Shown here: piece after piece, positions 8,541 through 17,426 of the stretch
Layout: each line of letters starts with the position of its first letter
Numbering within the stretch: position 1 is the first letter of the stretch
Origin: a virus
DNA length: 34,645 nt
IMG/VR virus record: IMGVR_UViG_3300008107_000182
Location: 1-34,645 of that record
Reading direction: 5' to 3' (one strand)
Made by a program: the position numbers and the translations under genes
The notes under the pieces: model-generated
What the model saw: the letters and a program-made list of their open reading frames with translations, nothing else
What the model was told of the DNA's origin: nothing
The model's database searches: none

Positions 8541-9800
8541 ATGGCAGTATATCAAATATTTGCATCCGCAGACTCGACAGTATATTCAAGGTACCCGTCA
8601 AAAAATACGGGCCGAGATCCTATTCTAGAAGTATCTGCAAAAAACTCTCAAGACGGTACTAGATTCCTCTATAGAGAATCCTTAACCAATAATCCTTACT
8701 ACACTTACGATCTAGCTGCAAACGGTAATTACGATACTACAGAATACTATTTTCCTGATAAGGATATAAGAAGAGCATTACTTCAATTTTCTACAGCCGA
8801 TATCACAAAACTGGAGGCTTTCGCATCAGAATCAATCAGCGGGTCCTGGAAAGCAAACTTAAAGCTTTATTTAGCTTCTGCACAGAATTTAAGTACAACC
8901 TATTCCTTAGACGTCTTTGCATTATCTCAATCCTGGGCTATGGGGACAGGGCAATTTGCTCAAGTACCTGAATCGAGAAATGGAGTAAGCTGGTTATATA
9001 CAGGACCGTACCAAAACTCCCCGTTATGGACACAAACAGGTAGTTCGTATATTACACTATATTCTGGAAGCCAATTCTTCGATTACATGTCCAATAAGGA
9101 CATTAATATGGATATAACCGACGTAGTTGGGGGATGGTTTGCATACCCTCTACCTACAAACTACGCAACTCCGGTAGATAACTTAGGAACAGAAGGAGGC
9201 GATCCGATCATTACGGAGAATGATAATAACATAGTCGTCTCTACTGTCGGAATACCTAATTACGGTTTGATAGTTAAGCACCCGGATTATATAGAGAATA
9301 ATACGTCTTCCTTTGTAGATTTGAAGTTCTTTTCAGTCGACACTCATACCATCTATCCTCCGACAATTGAATTTAAATGGGCAGACGCAGTCTACGGGCC
9401 AACAGGATCCTGGAGTCTTGCTACTAATGACCAAATCACAATTGTACTGCAAAATAATCCAGGTCAATTCAGGCAAAACGAAGTATATAAAGTAAGGACC
9501 GGGGTAAGAGCAACCTATCCTGCAAGACAATTCACTACTTCATCAGTATATCTAAATCAACTATACCTCCCGGAGCAAAGCTATTGGTCTTTGATGGACT
9601 ATAAGACTAACGAAGTAATCGTTGATTTCGATACAGAGTATACAAAATTAAGCGCCGACACAACAAGTAATTATTTCACTTTATATACTAGCGGTCTAGA
9701 GGTAAATAGATTTTATAAGATTTTGATTAAAACTATACTTCAATCTGGAGAAGAAGTGATTTATACAAACGAAAACTTAATTTTTAAAGTAGTTCAATAA
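8541..9800 (+). CDS. Virion structural protein with DNRLRE-like beta domain
   Basis: This 419-aa beta-rich protein begins MAVYQIFASADSTVYSRYP, a form I associate with DNRLRE-type domains, in which an N-terminal strand is followed by ordered loops and a later SWAMGTGQFA-type segment. The pattern DIRRALLQFS near residue 76 also fits. The C-terminal half (from about residue 250) has further beta strands with FKWADAVYGPTGS. Such proteins occur next to gp6 in uncultured T4-like phages and are probably baseplate or fibre parts. The gene starts 2 bases after gp6 and overlaps the next gene (TAATG). The exact place in the particle is unknown. Confidence 0.6.
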   Translation: MAVYQIFASADSTVYSRYPSKNTGRDPILEVSAKNSQDGTRFLYRESLTNNPYYTYDLAANGNYDTTEYYFPDKDIRRALLQFSTADITKLEAFASESISGSWKANLKLYLASAQNLSTTYSLDVFALSQSWAMGTGQFAQVPESRNGVSWLYTGPYQNSPLWTQTGSSYITLYSGSQFFDYMSNKDINMDITDVVGGWFAYPLPTNYATPVDNLGTEGGDPIITENDNNIVVSTVGIPNYGLIVKHPDYIENNTSSFVDLKFFSVDTHTIYPPTIEFKWADAVYGPTGSWSLATNDQITIVLQNNPGQFRQNEVYKVRTGVRATYPARQFTTSSVYLNQLYLPEQSYWSLMDYKTNEVIVDFDTEYTKLSADTTSNYFTLYTSGLEVNRFYKILIKTILQSGEEVIYTNENLIFKVVQ

Positions 9801-10147
9801 TGGCAGAAGAAGTTAAGTTAATTAAAGAGGTGTACGGACGGAACACTTTCACTAGAGTAGTTGATACCTCTTTTTCTGAATTATATACTCCTGTTACAGC
9901 CTCTGCAGCTCTCCCTCAGCAGATAACTATCGACGAGTTTTTTGATTTGTATAATGAATTATTTTTTGATATTCCTGCAACCGGAGAATTAAACTCGCAT
10001 GAGTATCTTGCCGCTAGAAGTACAGAATATTTAGGAGGCGGAGTTTTAACTGACGGGGAAAAGGCTTATATTGAAGAGATCAACTCACTTCGTCAACAAC
10101 TTCTTGAAGCTAATGCAAACATTTTGAGTTTGTCTAATACAGTATAA
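9800..10147 (+). CDS. Small structural protein with C-terminal coiled coil
   Basis: This 115-aa protein has a compact acidic N-terminal part and a C-terminal heptad-like segment (EEINSLRQQLLEANANILSL) of the kind that trimerises or dimerises phage connector proteins. I do not recognise the family. It overlaps both neighbours by one base (TAATG at each junction), sitting between the DNRLRE-like protein and the 1609-aa giant. I infer that it is a linker or a chaperone for them. Confidence 0.55.
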   Translation: MAEEVKLIKEVYGRNTFTRVVDTSFSELYTPVTASAALPQQITIDEFFDLYNELFFDIPATGELNSHEYLAARSTEYLGGGVLTDGEKAYIEEINSLRQQLLEANANILSLSNTV

Positions 10148-13100
10148 TGGAAACAGTAGACGTAAGATACATAGGATCAAACGGGCAATACCAGACTTAT
10201 TCTCCCGAAGACGTAGCCCTAATAAGTACTGCACTAGTTACAGCGAACTTTGGCGGCCCTACTGACTATATAGAGTACTTTATTAAGGATCTAGGGGGAG
10301 CAGTTTTAGATAGTAATTATAATACCTCCCAGTATAATATCGGAAATCTAGTAGATCCCGTCACCGGAACTACTACAGAGCTAGTTTTAGATCCGGAGGC
10401 TGATGCTAAGAGATCGGGTTTCAATAGAGGTACTTTTAATTTAAAGTATAACTTCTTTACTAGACAGCTACTATCAGGCCCAATCCCCTCTCAAAACTTT
10501 TGGATTAAAGAAATTTCCACATCTAGAACTGAGATAAAAACCGCCAGACAGAACCTATCTAATACACAGCTCTCTGAAACCTTCGGCGTCTTTAACGCGA
10601 TACTTTCCGGAGACATCTACTATCCGACCTTCTATCTAAACTTCGGTAACGATATTCAGATCATCGGAGTCAATGCCGTGTACGTAGAAGAAGACGGGAT
10701 CGGTTATGTAATCTTTAAACTATACGAACCCTTACCTGCAGACTTCGATGTAAAGTCTACTTTTTGGGTAGTAACACCCGTTGCAAACCCAGCCGAATTC
10801 AACGTAACAATAAACGTTACCCCAGAAGCTGTTTCAGATACCGTACAGGTCAGAGGACCTAATTTCAAGGTTTCCGTTGATGATAGAATAGGACAAACCA
10901 CCCCGTACTATAATTATTCTGATTTATTTGCAACGATAGTAACCTCTTCCTTCCAGCAGTTGAGTTCATTGATGAACGAAAAGGGAATTCAGATAAACGT
11001 AGATTATAGTGATTTAAACAATTTCATTCATTTTTCATCTGCTACAGAGAGATTATATAATTTCACCTATAAGTTACAGCAAATAGAGTCCGCCTCCTAC
11101 GGCTTGACTCAAACAAATACAACACAGGCAAAGGTATCACTACAGTCACAGATTGATAGTATTATTACTAACTTTGATGGCTGGGAGTATTATATGTACT
11201 TTGACTCTGCATCTACTGCATGGCCTAAGCGGAACAATACCGCACCCTTTATCTTATATTCAGTAAGCTCATCGGAAGCCATAAACTGGCTAGGAAGCCC
11301 AAGTATAGTGCCTACGGCTAATACTATGAGCATGTACTGGTCAGCTTCGTATTATGACGATCAAAATAAAGACTGGTTAATACATTCTACACCGCAGTAT
11401 ATTTTAGACGACAGTGCCAACGCACCGTATCTGGTTTTCTTAAATATGATCGGTCAACATTTTGACAATATTTGGATCTATTTAAAAGACCTCTCTAACA
11501 GGTATAATGCAAATAACAATCCATTTGTCGGAATCTCTTTAGATCAAGTTTCTGAAGCAATTAAAAGCTTCGGTGTACAGTTATACACTAATACTAGTAT
11601 TTCTGATAACCTCTACTATTCTCTATTAGGAATTAATCAAACCGGATCAAGACTACCTCTTACTTCTAGTACATACGCAACAATCGTACTACCTAGCAGT
11701 AGCCTCTACGCTCCAGTAGGTAGCGATTACTTAAGCGCTTCTTTATATTTACCTCCGATAGGAGAAGAAAAAATTTACAGGTATGTAGTTACTATGCCGT
11801 TTGTAGCCAACAACATGTTAGGCCTATGGAACGCAGTTAGCTCAATCTACAACACTATTACCGTATGGGGCGGTGGAACTATAACCAGAGGGTATGTCAC
11901 CCCGACATTACCCGGAACTCAGATCCAAGACGAAATTTATAAACGTATCTATCATAACCTCCCCTATCTTTTAAAGACTAGAGGTACAGAAAGGGGGATG
12001 CGAGCATTAATCGCAACATACGGAGTTCCTTCAGATATTTTAGAGCCCCTAGAGTTTGGGGGATATAATTACTTACAGTATCCAGGTATACAAGAGATTT
12101 CTCAGGTTAGAATAATGACCGGAAGCGTACAGCAAATTTCAAGTAGCCTTCTGTCTCCGTGGACTACATTACAGTATTACTCTAACGATTTAGAAAAAAC
12201 ATCCATAACAGTACAAGCAGGATTCTCTCCCGCCGACTCAATTAATGCAAGTATTACTTCATCAGGGTACGTTACTGCATCAAACCAGCCTGGTTATTTT
12301 AATATAATGCAGCTGATTGGCGCACCCAATCTACAATACTCTAGCTCCTATTTCCCCCTTGATAAAGTAAGTAATACGTACTTCACTAATGAATATACTA
12401 GTAGATACGACGTATGGGATTTTATAAGGCTAATTAAGTATTACAATAACTCTCTATTCAAGATGATGAGAGATTGGGTACCTGCAAGAGCCAGTGCCGA
12501 TACAGGTATTGTGATCAAGTCTCACATGCTTGAGAGAAATAAGTACCCAAGACACGAACCTACCTATACTACCTCTTCTTACGACGCTGATTATTACCTT
12601 TTAACATTAAGTGGATCAGATGGAGGAGCAGTAATAGAAAATACAAATTTCCTAGCCGGTATTCCAATTCAATATAACGGTACAGCATCTATCGCACTTA
12701 CTGCGTCTTTCGGTACTGTATTTATGAGTTCTTCTAATGATATTCAAAAATATACAGGAGAATTTAGCGGTAGTTATATTGATGTAGTAACAAATTATTT
12801 TCCGCAAGAAGAAGTATCGAGCTATATCTTTCCATGGACTTCTTCAACACCAGGAAACAACGGACTTTTCCTAACATACTCGGTCAGCCCGTTGTTCGAA
12901 AACGTATTTACCCCTGTTAGATCACAAAGGTTCTTAGATCTGGACTTTAATTCAACACAGTTCGCGCCAGTTAATTACGGTTTAATTACAAAATCGTTAG
13001 ATGACACTATTCTTTACGGTAATATTACACAGAGTATGCAACCATACTCACAGTATGCTTTCGTACAAGATTACAATCACACCTTTAGACCTTACATTAT

Positions 13101-14976
13101 ACCACGCTACAGCGGCTCTTATCTATCCGGACAGTATAACACCTCTAGTGCAGGAGATATTTCGTACGGTAATGACCCTGTGATAAATTACAATACTAAT
13201 AAGTTAGGCTTATTTACACAGATTGCAACCAGTTCGTTCTTCCCTGGAAGAGTAAACGTATCTCTCGCTTATCTTGCAGACGTTTCGGGAGGTCTATTTG
13301 AATTAAACCAAAATAATAGAAGCTGGCAGGACGTACAGAATATATTTGTTGCGGCAACTACAGCGACTATCAAACAGTTTGATAATAAGAAATACAGTAA
13401 CCAAGTAAGTACTGATGGTATCAAGGCTATTTACAGTAGTGGTTACAGCTATAGCCCACAGCTATACTTTGCTACCGGATCTGACACGAGACTGTATTTT
13501 CAATATTTAGGATCAGACTTAGGAGGTAGTTTTAGAGGCTACGCCTCTGGATCAGCAGGCAATAGCTTTATTAGCGGAAGCGGACCAGTTCCACCGCGAT
13601 TCCCCGTAGTCCTAGATCCCGGAACTTCTGTACGTTCAGGTAAAATATACAACTACTTAAACGCAGAAGATCCTGCAAGTTCAGATTTCGCAACAGGATC
13701 AACCTCGCCGGCTATATGGCCAAACTATACTGCTTTAATTGCAGGACAGAGAACATTTACAATCAATTTAGGAATCGATGTATTATTCCCTGACCCATCT
13801 ATTGTAGGCAGTAACTCTATACAGTATACTTGGGCTGCTTATAAAAACTCAAGCGAATTAATAGGCACCTCTCAGAACCTCAACTTCACATCACAATACT
13901 CTGCCGGAGGCGGTACAACTACCGGATCTATACTAGGAGAGAATTTAACAGGTAGCTTTTCGTTATCGTACGGGCCAGTAGGCGGATCTTCTTACTCAGA
14001 GCCCGGCCCATTCAACGTAGTGATCGATGGAATTAATCACGGAACAGTTAACGGAACCGTCGATTACGCCGTATACGGATATCAATTGAACGGAGGACCT
14101 ACGTTAACGTCTAATTTTCCAAGTAGCGTTACAGGTGATATAGCAAACTATTTAAATATCGTTGACGTGTCTCCCGGCGCGAATCCTCCAACACGACTAG
14201 ACGGAATATCAGCAGGCGGCGGAGGCGGGGCACCGTTTAACATCTCCGGATCATCTTTGTCCCTTAATTATACAACACCCGTAGTTAATTTAGCTCCAGG
14301 CGATAAAGTAGAATTCAGATTAACCCAAGCATACTTGACAACCGGGAACTTTACAGCATCTATAGTTCAAGGAGCATCTAATACCTACCTGGTAACTCAA
14401 CCTGCTGCAGTAGGTACAGGAGGGTATCCGTTTACAATAATCACAGGATCCGGAACACCAATTTATTCAATTTCTGATGTAACCGATACCACAAGTATAA
14501 TCTCACTAAACAGTCAAGTATCTTCCTTCTTACAGTACCAATTCGTACCTTATTTTATTTCAGGAGCATACATCATATCTAGCAGCTTATATGACAACTA
14601 CGGTGACGTTAACTATCCGTTTAATCCCCAATTCGGAGACGCAATCGTGATGAGTGACTTTAGTGGAATCACACAAGAACTTCAAGTTGTTAGCGCATCA
14701 CTACAGAGCGGAAGATTGAATATAGTAGTTACACCACAAGTGTTGGATAACTGGTTGTTAAATTCTAACTTAGTATATAAGTTCTTATTATTAAAGAGGT
14801 ATAATGATGAACAAAATGCGATACTAACATTTAATAAAGCTCCAGGAGCAACTTCTTATGGATTTTTAGTACCGGATACTATCAGTAATCAAGTAATTGA
14901 AAACATTAACAGTCTACAAGCAGCCGTTCAATCTCAGATATTAAACTCCCAATCGCCCACCCCAGAAGGTATATAG
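10147..14976 (+). CDS. Giant 1609-aa baseplate/tail structural protein, gp7-like candidate
   Basis: This is the largest gene in the window. The N-terminal about 550 residues are beta-rich with long Asn/Tyr/Ser loops. Residues about 590-640 form a helical, more conserved-looking segment (DEIYKRIYHNLPYLLKTRGT, then ERGMRALIATYGVPSDIL). It resembles the segment in tail protein I/gp7-type wedge proteins that binds the neighbouring wedge subunit. The remainder is Ser/Thr/Gly-rich beta structure with a Gly cluster near residue 1358. It follows gp6 after two smaller genes, the area where T4 has gene 7 (1032 aa). I infer that it is a wedge-initiator or peripheral-baseplate protein fused to fibre-like domains. 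The structural role is strong, gp7 identity tentative. About 45 bases follow before the next gene. Confidence 0.55.
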   Translation: METVDVRYIGSNGQYQTYSPEDVALISTALVTANFGGPTDYIEYFIKDLGGAVLDSNYNTSQYNIGNLVDPVTGTTTELVLDPEADAKRSGFNRGTFNLKYNFFTRQLLSGPIPSQNFWIKEISTSRTEIKTARQNLSNTQLSETFGVFNAILSGDIYYPTFYLNFGNDIQIIGVNAVYVEEDGIGYVIFKLYEPLPADFDVKSTFWVVTPVANPAEFNVTINVTPEAVSDTVQVRGPNFKVSVDDRIGQTTPYYNYSDLFATIVTSSFQQLSSLMNEKGIQINVDYSDLNNFIHFSSATERLYNFTYKLQQIESASYGLTQTNTTQAKVSLQSQIDSIITNFDGWEYYMYFDSASTAWPKRNNTAPFILYSVSSSEAINWLGSPSIVPTANTMSMYWSASYYDDQNKDWLIHSTPQYILDDSANAPYLVFLNMIGQHFDNIWIYLKDLSNRYNANNNPFVGISLDQVSEAIKSFGVQLYTNTSISDNLYYSLLGINQTGSRLPLTSSTYATIVLPSSSLYAPVGSDYLSASLYLPPIGEEKIYRYVVTMPFVANNMLGLWNAVSSIYNTITVWGGGTITRGYVTPTLPGTQIQDEIYKRIYHNLPYLLKTRGTERGMRALIATYGVPSDILEPLEFGGYNYLQYPGIQEISQVRIMTGSVQQISSSLLSPWTTLQYYSNDLEKTSITVQAGFSPADSINASITSSGYVTASNQPGYFNIMQLIGAPNLQYSSSYFPLDKVSNTYFTNEYTSRYDVWDFIRLIKYYNNSLFKMMRDWVPARASADTGIVIKSHMLERNKYPRHEPTYTTSSYDADYYLLTLSGSDGGAVIENTNFLAGIPIQYNGTASIALTASFGTVFMSSSNDIQKYTGEFSGSYIDVVTNYFPQEEVSSYIFPWTSSTPGNNGLFLTYSVSPLFENVFTPVRSQRFLDLDFNSTQFAPVNYGLITKSLDDTILYGNITQSMQPYSQYAFVQDYNHTFRPYIIPRYSGSYLSGQYNTSSAGDISYGNDPVINYNTNKLGLFTQIATSSFFPGRVNVSLAYLADVSGGLFELNQNNRSWQDVQNIFVAATTATIKQFDNKKYSNQVSTDGIKAIYSSGYSYSPQLYFATGSDTRLYFQYLGSDLGGSFRGYASGSAGNSFISGSGPVPPRFPVVLDPGTSVRSGKIYNYLNAEDPASSDFATGSTSPAIWPNYTALIAGQRTFTINLGIDVLFPDPSIVGSNSIQYTWAAYKNSSELIGTSQNLNFTSQYSAGGGTTTGSILGENLTGSFSLSYGPVGGSSYSEPGPFNVVIDGINHGTVNGTVDYAVYGYQLNGGPTLTSNFPSSVTGDIANYLNIVDVSPGANPPTRLDGISAGGGGGAPFNISGSSLSLNYTTPVVNLAPGDKVEFRLTQAYLTTGNFTASIVQGASNTYLVTQPAAVGTGGYPFTIITGSGTPIYSISDVTDTTSIISLNSQVSSFLQYQFVPYFISGAYIISSSLYDNYGDVNYPFNPQFGDAIVMSDFSGITQELQVVSASLQSGRLNIVVTPQVLDNWLLNSNLVYKFLLLKRYNDEQNAILTFNKAPGATSYGFLVPDTISNQVIENINSLQAAVQSQILNSQSPTPEGI

Positions 14977-14993
14977 AATTTAAGCAAATACAC

Positions 14994-15000
14994 TATTTAT
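14994..15000 (+). promoter_or_regulatory. TATTTAT late-unit motif, copy 3
   Basis: TATTTAT preceded by CAC and followed by AA, lying in the 45-base gap after the giant gene and 21 bases before the ATG at 15022. AAAGAGAAA downstream of it could be a weak ribosome site. Confidence 0.45.
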
Positions 15001-15021
15001 AAAGAGAAAAACACGTAAAAT

Positions 15022-15687
15022 ATGGCATATTTAAGTAACACGTCCGTTGTAGTAGACGCTATCTTAACAGATACTGGCAGACAACTATTAGCACAAAACG
15101 ACGGATCATTTCAAATCACACAGTTTTCGCTTTCTGATGATGAAGTAGATTACACTTTGTATAACCCTAATCATCCATCCGGATCAGCATTTTACGGAGA
15201 GGCTATTGAAAATATGCCAATTATTCAAGCCTTCCCTGAATCTCAAGAGATTATGAAGTATAAGCTCATTACTCTCCCTAGAGGAACAGCCAAGCTTCCT
15301 GCTATCAGTATTGGGTATAGCACTATAGTCCTTAGACAAGGTGCAAGTCTTTCGATTACACCCCAAACACTTAACTATCTCGGAGCTACTTCTACTTTTG
15401 AACAATCCGGATATATTGCAGAAATCGGAGATGTTAGAACTACTGCTGCGTTCAACGGAGTAGGTATCAACACTCCTCAAGCAACTGCCTTAAATGCCAC
15501 TGGAGTTCAAACAGTTGGTACTAACGTTTCTAAGACAGTTATTGGTACAACTATCAACATCACTGCTACGACAGTTAATACGCTGTTTGGAAGCAACACT
15601 ACCCTGTATACTACATTAACTGTAACTGGTCGCGATTCAGGTGCTAGATTGTTTATTCCTGTTCAAATTACTAAAGTAAATCAATAA
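15022..15687 (+). CDS. Virion structural protein, unknown role
   Basis: This 221-aa protein has an N-terminus (VVVDAILTDTGRQLLAQNDG, then FSLSDDEVDYTLYNPNHPSG) that I recognise as recurring in structural proteins of uncultured T4-like phages. The C-terminal about 100 residues are Thr/Val/Asn-rich beta structure, like a small Ig-like or fibre-docking domain. No enzyme motif is visible. It is first behind a TATTTAT element and is followed after 6 bases by another structural gene. It probably belongs to the baseplate periphery or fibre network. Family recognition is from memory only. Confidence 0.55.
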   Translation: MAYLSNTSVVVDAILTDTGRQLLAQNDGSFQITQFSLSDDEVDYTLYNPNHPSGSAFYGEAIENMPIIQAFPESQEIMKYKLITLPRGTAKLPAISIGYSTIVLRQGASLSITPQTLNYLGATSTFEQSGYIAEIGDVRTTAAFNGVGINTPQATALNATGVQTVGTNVSKTVIGTTINITATTVNTLFGSNTTLYTTLTVTGRDSGARLFIPVQITKVNQ

Positions 15688-15693
15688 TAGAAT

Positions 15694-16773
15694 ATGTCAT
15701 TCACAAGATTAGCTCCATCAGACTTTGTAATTAGCTCCGACTCGATTACAGCTCCGGCATGGAGCTCCAATCAGCCTACGCTTGCAACATTTTATACCGC
15801 ATCCTCAACCGTAACATCTGCAATCAGCGCCGGCGCGTTTTACCTTAACGTGTACCAGACTCAAAGTTCTGCAAACGGAGCAGCAGTTCAATTCGCTATC
15901 GCATACGGTAATCAGTACGGATCAGGTTCGAAATGGTATAATAATCTAGTACCTGGAGTATCACCATCGCTGACAACCTATCGTCAATACGAAACCCTCG
16001 TGTATGGTCCCGCTTTATCAGGCTCTACCCAAGGATTCAATTTCGGGGGTCTCGCTTCCAGTGCGCCCGATATTTTTGCGATAAACGTAGACAGGAATAG
16101 GTATAAGCAAACGCTATTCCCGGGAACATTTAATATTAGTCTATCAGGTTCAGGGGGCCAGATAACTTTATGTGATAACAGTAATAATGTTACTACAGTA
16201 ACCTATTTAGATTGTGGTAGAGTATTCAACCTTGTATCCGGATCCTTCGGTAGCGCTATTAGCAACTCAGTATCTGGAGCTATTGCACCAGGTTACACCG
16301 TATCCGGCTCTTATGGATTCTTCTTACCTGATATCGGAACAATTATTCTCAACCCTAGTGCACTTGCATTACCGGCAGTTTCGGGAGGTATAAATTATGT
16401 AATCGATAGAGCAAACTACGGAGTAGTGTCTGTAAACGCTAGTTCATCTTATACTTCAACTAACAACACGCTGTTATTCCAAGCAATTTCAGCAAGCGGT
16501 AATTTTCAGCTGAATTCCGAGGAGACAATATCATCCGATTATGTATTCGTAAGAATCGGTAATTCAGAGTATAACTACTCTTCTAATCCAACATTTGCTT
16601 CAGGTTCAGGAGCAGTATTATGGCCAACAATGATTTATAACCCGCAGACTTATATTACAACTATCGGCTTATATAATGAAGCAAGTGAGCTTTTAGCAGT
16701 AGCTAAGATGTCCGTACCGCTGGTAAAAGACTTTACAAAAGAAGCACTAATAAGGGTTAAGTTAGATTGGTAA
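15694..16773 (+). CDS. Beta-rich virion structural protein with repeated C-terminal domain
   Basis: The protein has 359 residues, rich in Ser, Gly, Asn and Tyr, without charged clusters, typical of baseplate/fibre proteins. Residues about 280-359 form a domain with RIGNSEYNYSSNPTF and YITTIGLYNEASELLAVAK, ending in VKLDW. The same domain makes up most of the 124-aa protein at 18844, so it is a reused module. The middle carries DCGRVFNLVSGSFGSA, which I do not recognise. It lies between two other structural genes with 6- and 9-base gaps. Confidence 0.6.
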   Translation: MSFTRLAPSDFVISSDSITAPAWSSNQPTLATFYTASSTVTSAISAGAFYLNVYQTQSSANGAAVQFAIAYGNQYGSGSKWYNNLVPGVSPSLTTYRQYETLVYGPALSGSTQGFNFGGLASSAPDIFAINVDRNRYKQTLFPGTFNISLSGSGGQITLCDNSNNVTTVTYLDCGRVFNLVSGSFGSAISNSVSGAIAPGYTVSGSYGFFLPDIGTIILNPSALALPAVSGGINYVIDRANYGVVSVNASSSYTSTNNTLLFQAISASGNFQLNSEETISSDYVFVRIGNSEYNYSSNPTFASGSGAVLWPTMIYNPQTYITTIGLYNEASELLAVAKMSVPLVKDFTKEALIRVKLDW

Positions 16774-16782
16774 TAAAATAAG

Positions 16783-17388
16783 ATGAGTAGAGCAGCAAAC
16801 AGTCTTAGGACTTCAGATGTTATTACTACTCCTATCAAACTAAAATACAGCTCTTCTTTTGAATCGAGTTCATTCGGAGAATACGGTATTCAGGTTGTGA
16901 AAGGAGTGAACGGTGCAGTGACTATAACTGGATCAATCTCACAAGAGACGATCAACTATTATTCAATACGTCACTTATATTACTCAAACTACCTGACAGG
17001 ATCCTTTCCGGTTTCAGCATCAAGCGCCTTTAATTACCCCCAATCTACAGCCGCATCAGGAACATTTGACGCAGATGTACGCCATTTTCCAACTCAATCA
17101 GGTGCAGAAGTAACTGTAATCTCAATCCCGAGAGGGGTTTATGGCCAACAAATCTCAAGACAAAGTTTTATCTTATCATCTTCTTTTTACTGTATAGTAG
17201 ATGACGGAAACGGTAATTTGATAGATATCGGAAACGCAAATAGCGGCTTATATATACTTAACGGATATTTTAACGCTACTAATTATTTCGTATCACAATC
17301 CGAACCTGCAATTCACGTAGGAAACCTGATATATCCACAAGGAATGGCTATTATAACATCCCCCGCCTATCAAGCATTTTTCCCGTAA
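16783..17388 (+). CDS. Virion structural protein, unknown role
   Basis: The protein has 201 residues. It begins with a polar segment (RTSDVITTPIKLKYSSSFES) and continues with aromatic-rich beta structure (YYSIRHLYYSNYLTGSF, then ISIPRGVYGQQISRQSFIL and YCIVDDGNGNLID). The high Tyr/Ser content and lack of enzymatic motifs fit a baseplate or fibre-attachment protein. The same residue pattern recurs, as I recall, in metagenomic T4-like phages. It is the last gene of the unit starting at 15022; a new TATTTAT element follows 13 bases after its stop. Confidence 0.55.
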   Translation: MSRAANSLRTSDVITTPIKLKYSSSFESSSFGEYGIQVVKGVNGAVTITGSISQETINYYSIRHLYYSNYLTGSFPVSASSAFNYPQSTAASGTFDADVRHFPTQSGAEVTVISIPRGVYGQQISRQSFILSSSFYCIVDDGNGNLIDIGNANSGLYILNGYFNATNYFVSQSEPAIHVGNLIYPQGMAIITSPAYQAFFP

Positions 17389-17401
17389 GTTTAATTTGAG
17401 A

Positions 17402-17408
17402 TATTTAT
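17402..17408 (+). promoter_or_regulatory. TATTTAT late-unit motif, copy 4
   Basis: TATTTAT preceded by AGA and followed by TT, located in the 38-base gap between structural genes and 18 bases before the ATG of the tail fibre gene at 17427. It would give the fibre its own late promoter. Confidence 0.5.
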
Positions 17409-17426
17409 TTATAAACGAATTCAACG

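Noticed and set aside
12719-12725. TATTTAT inside the giant gene
   Set aside because: In frame with a coding segment, far from any start and without the A-[GC or A]-[A or C] flank of the accepted copies; same for 378, 8457 and 34607.
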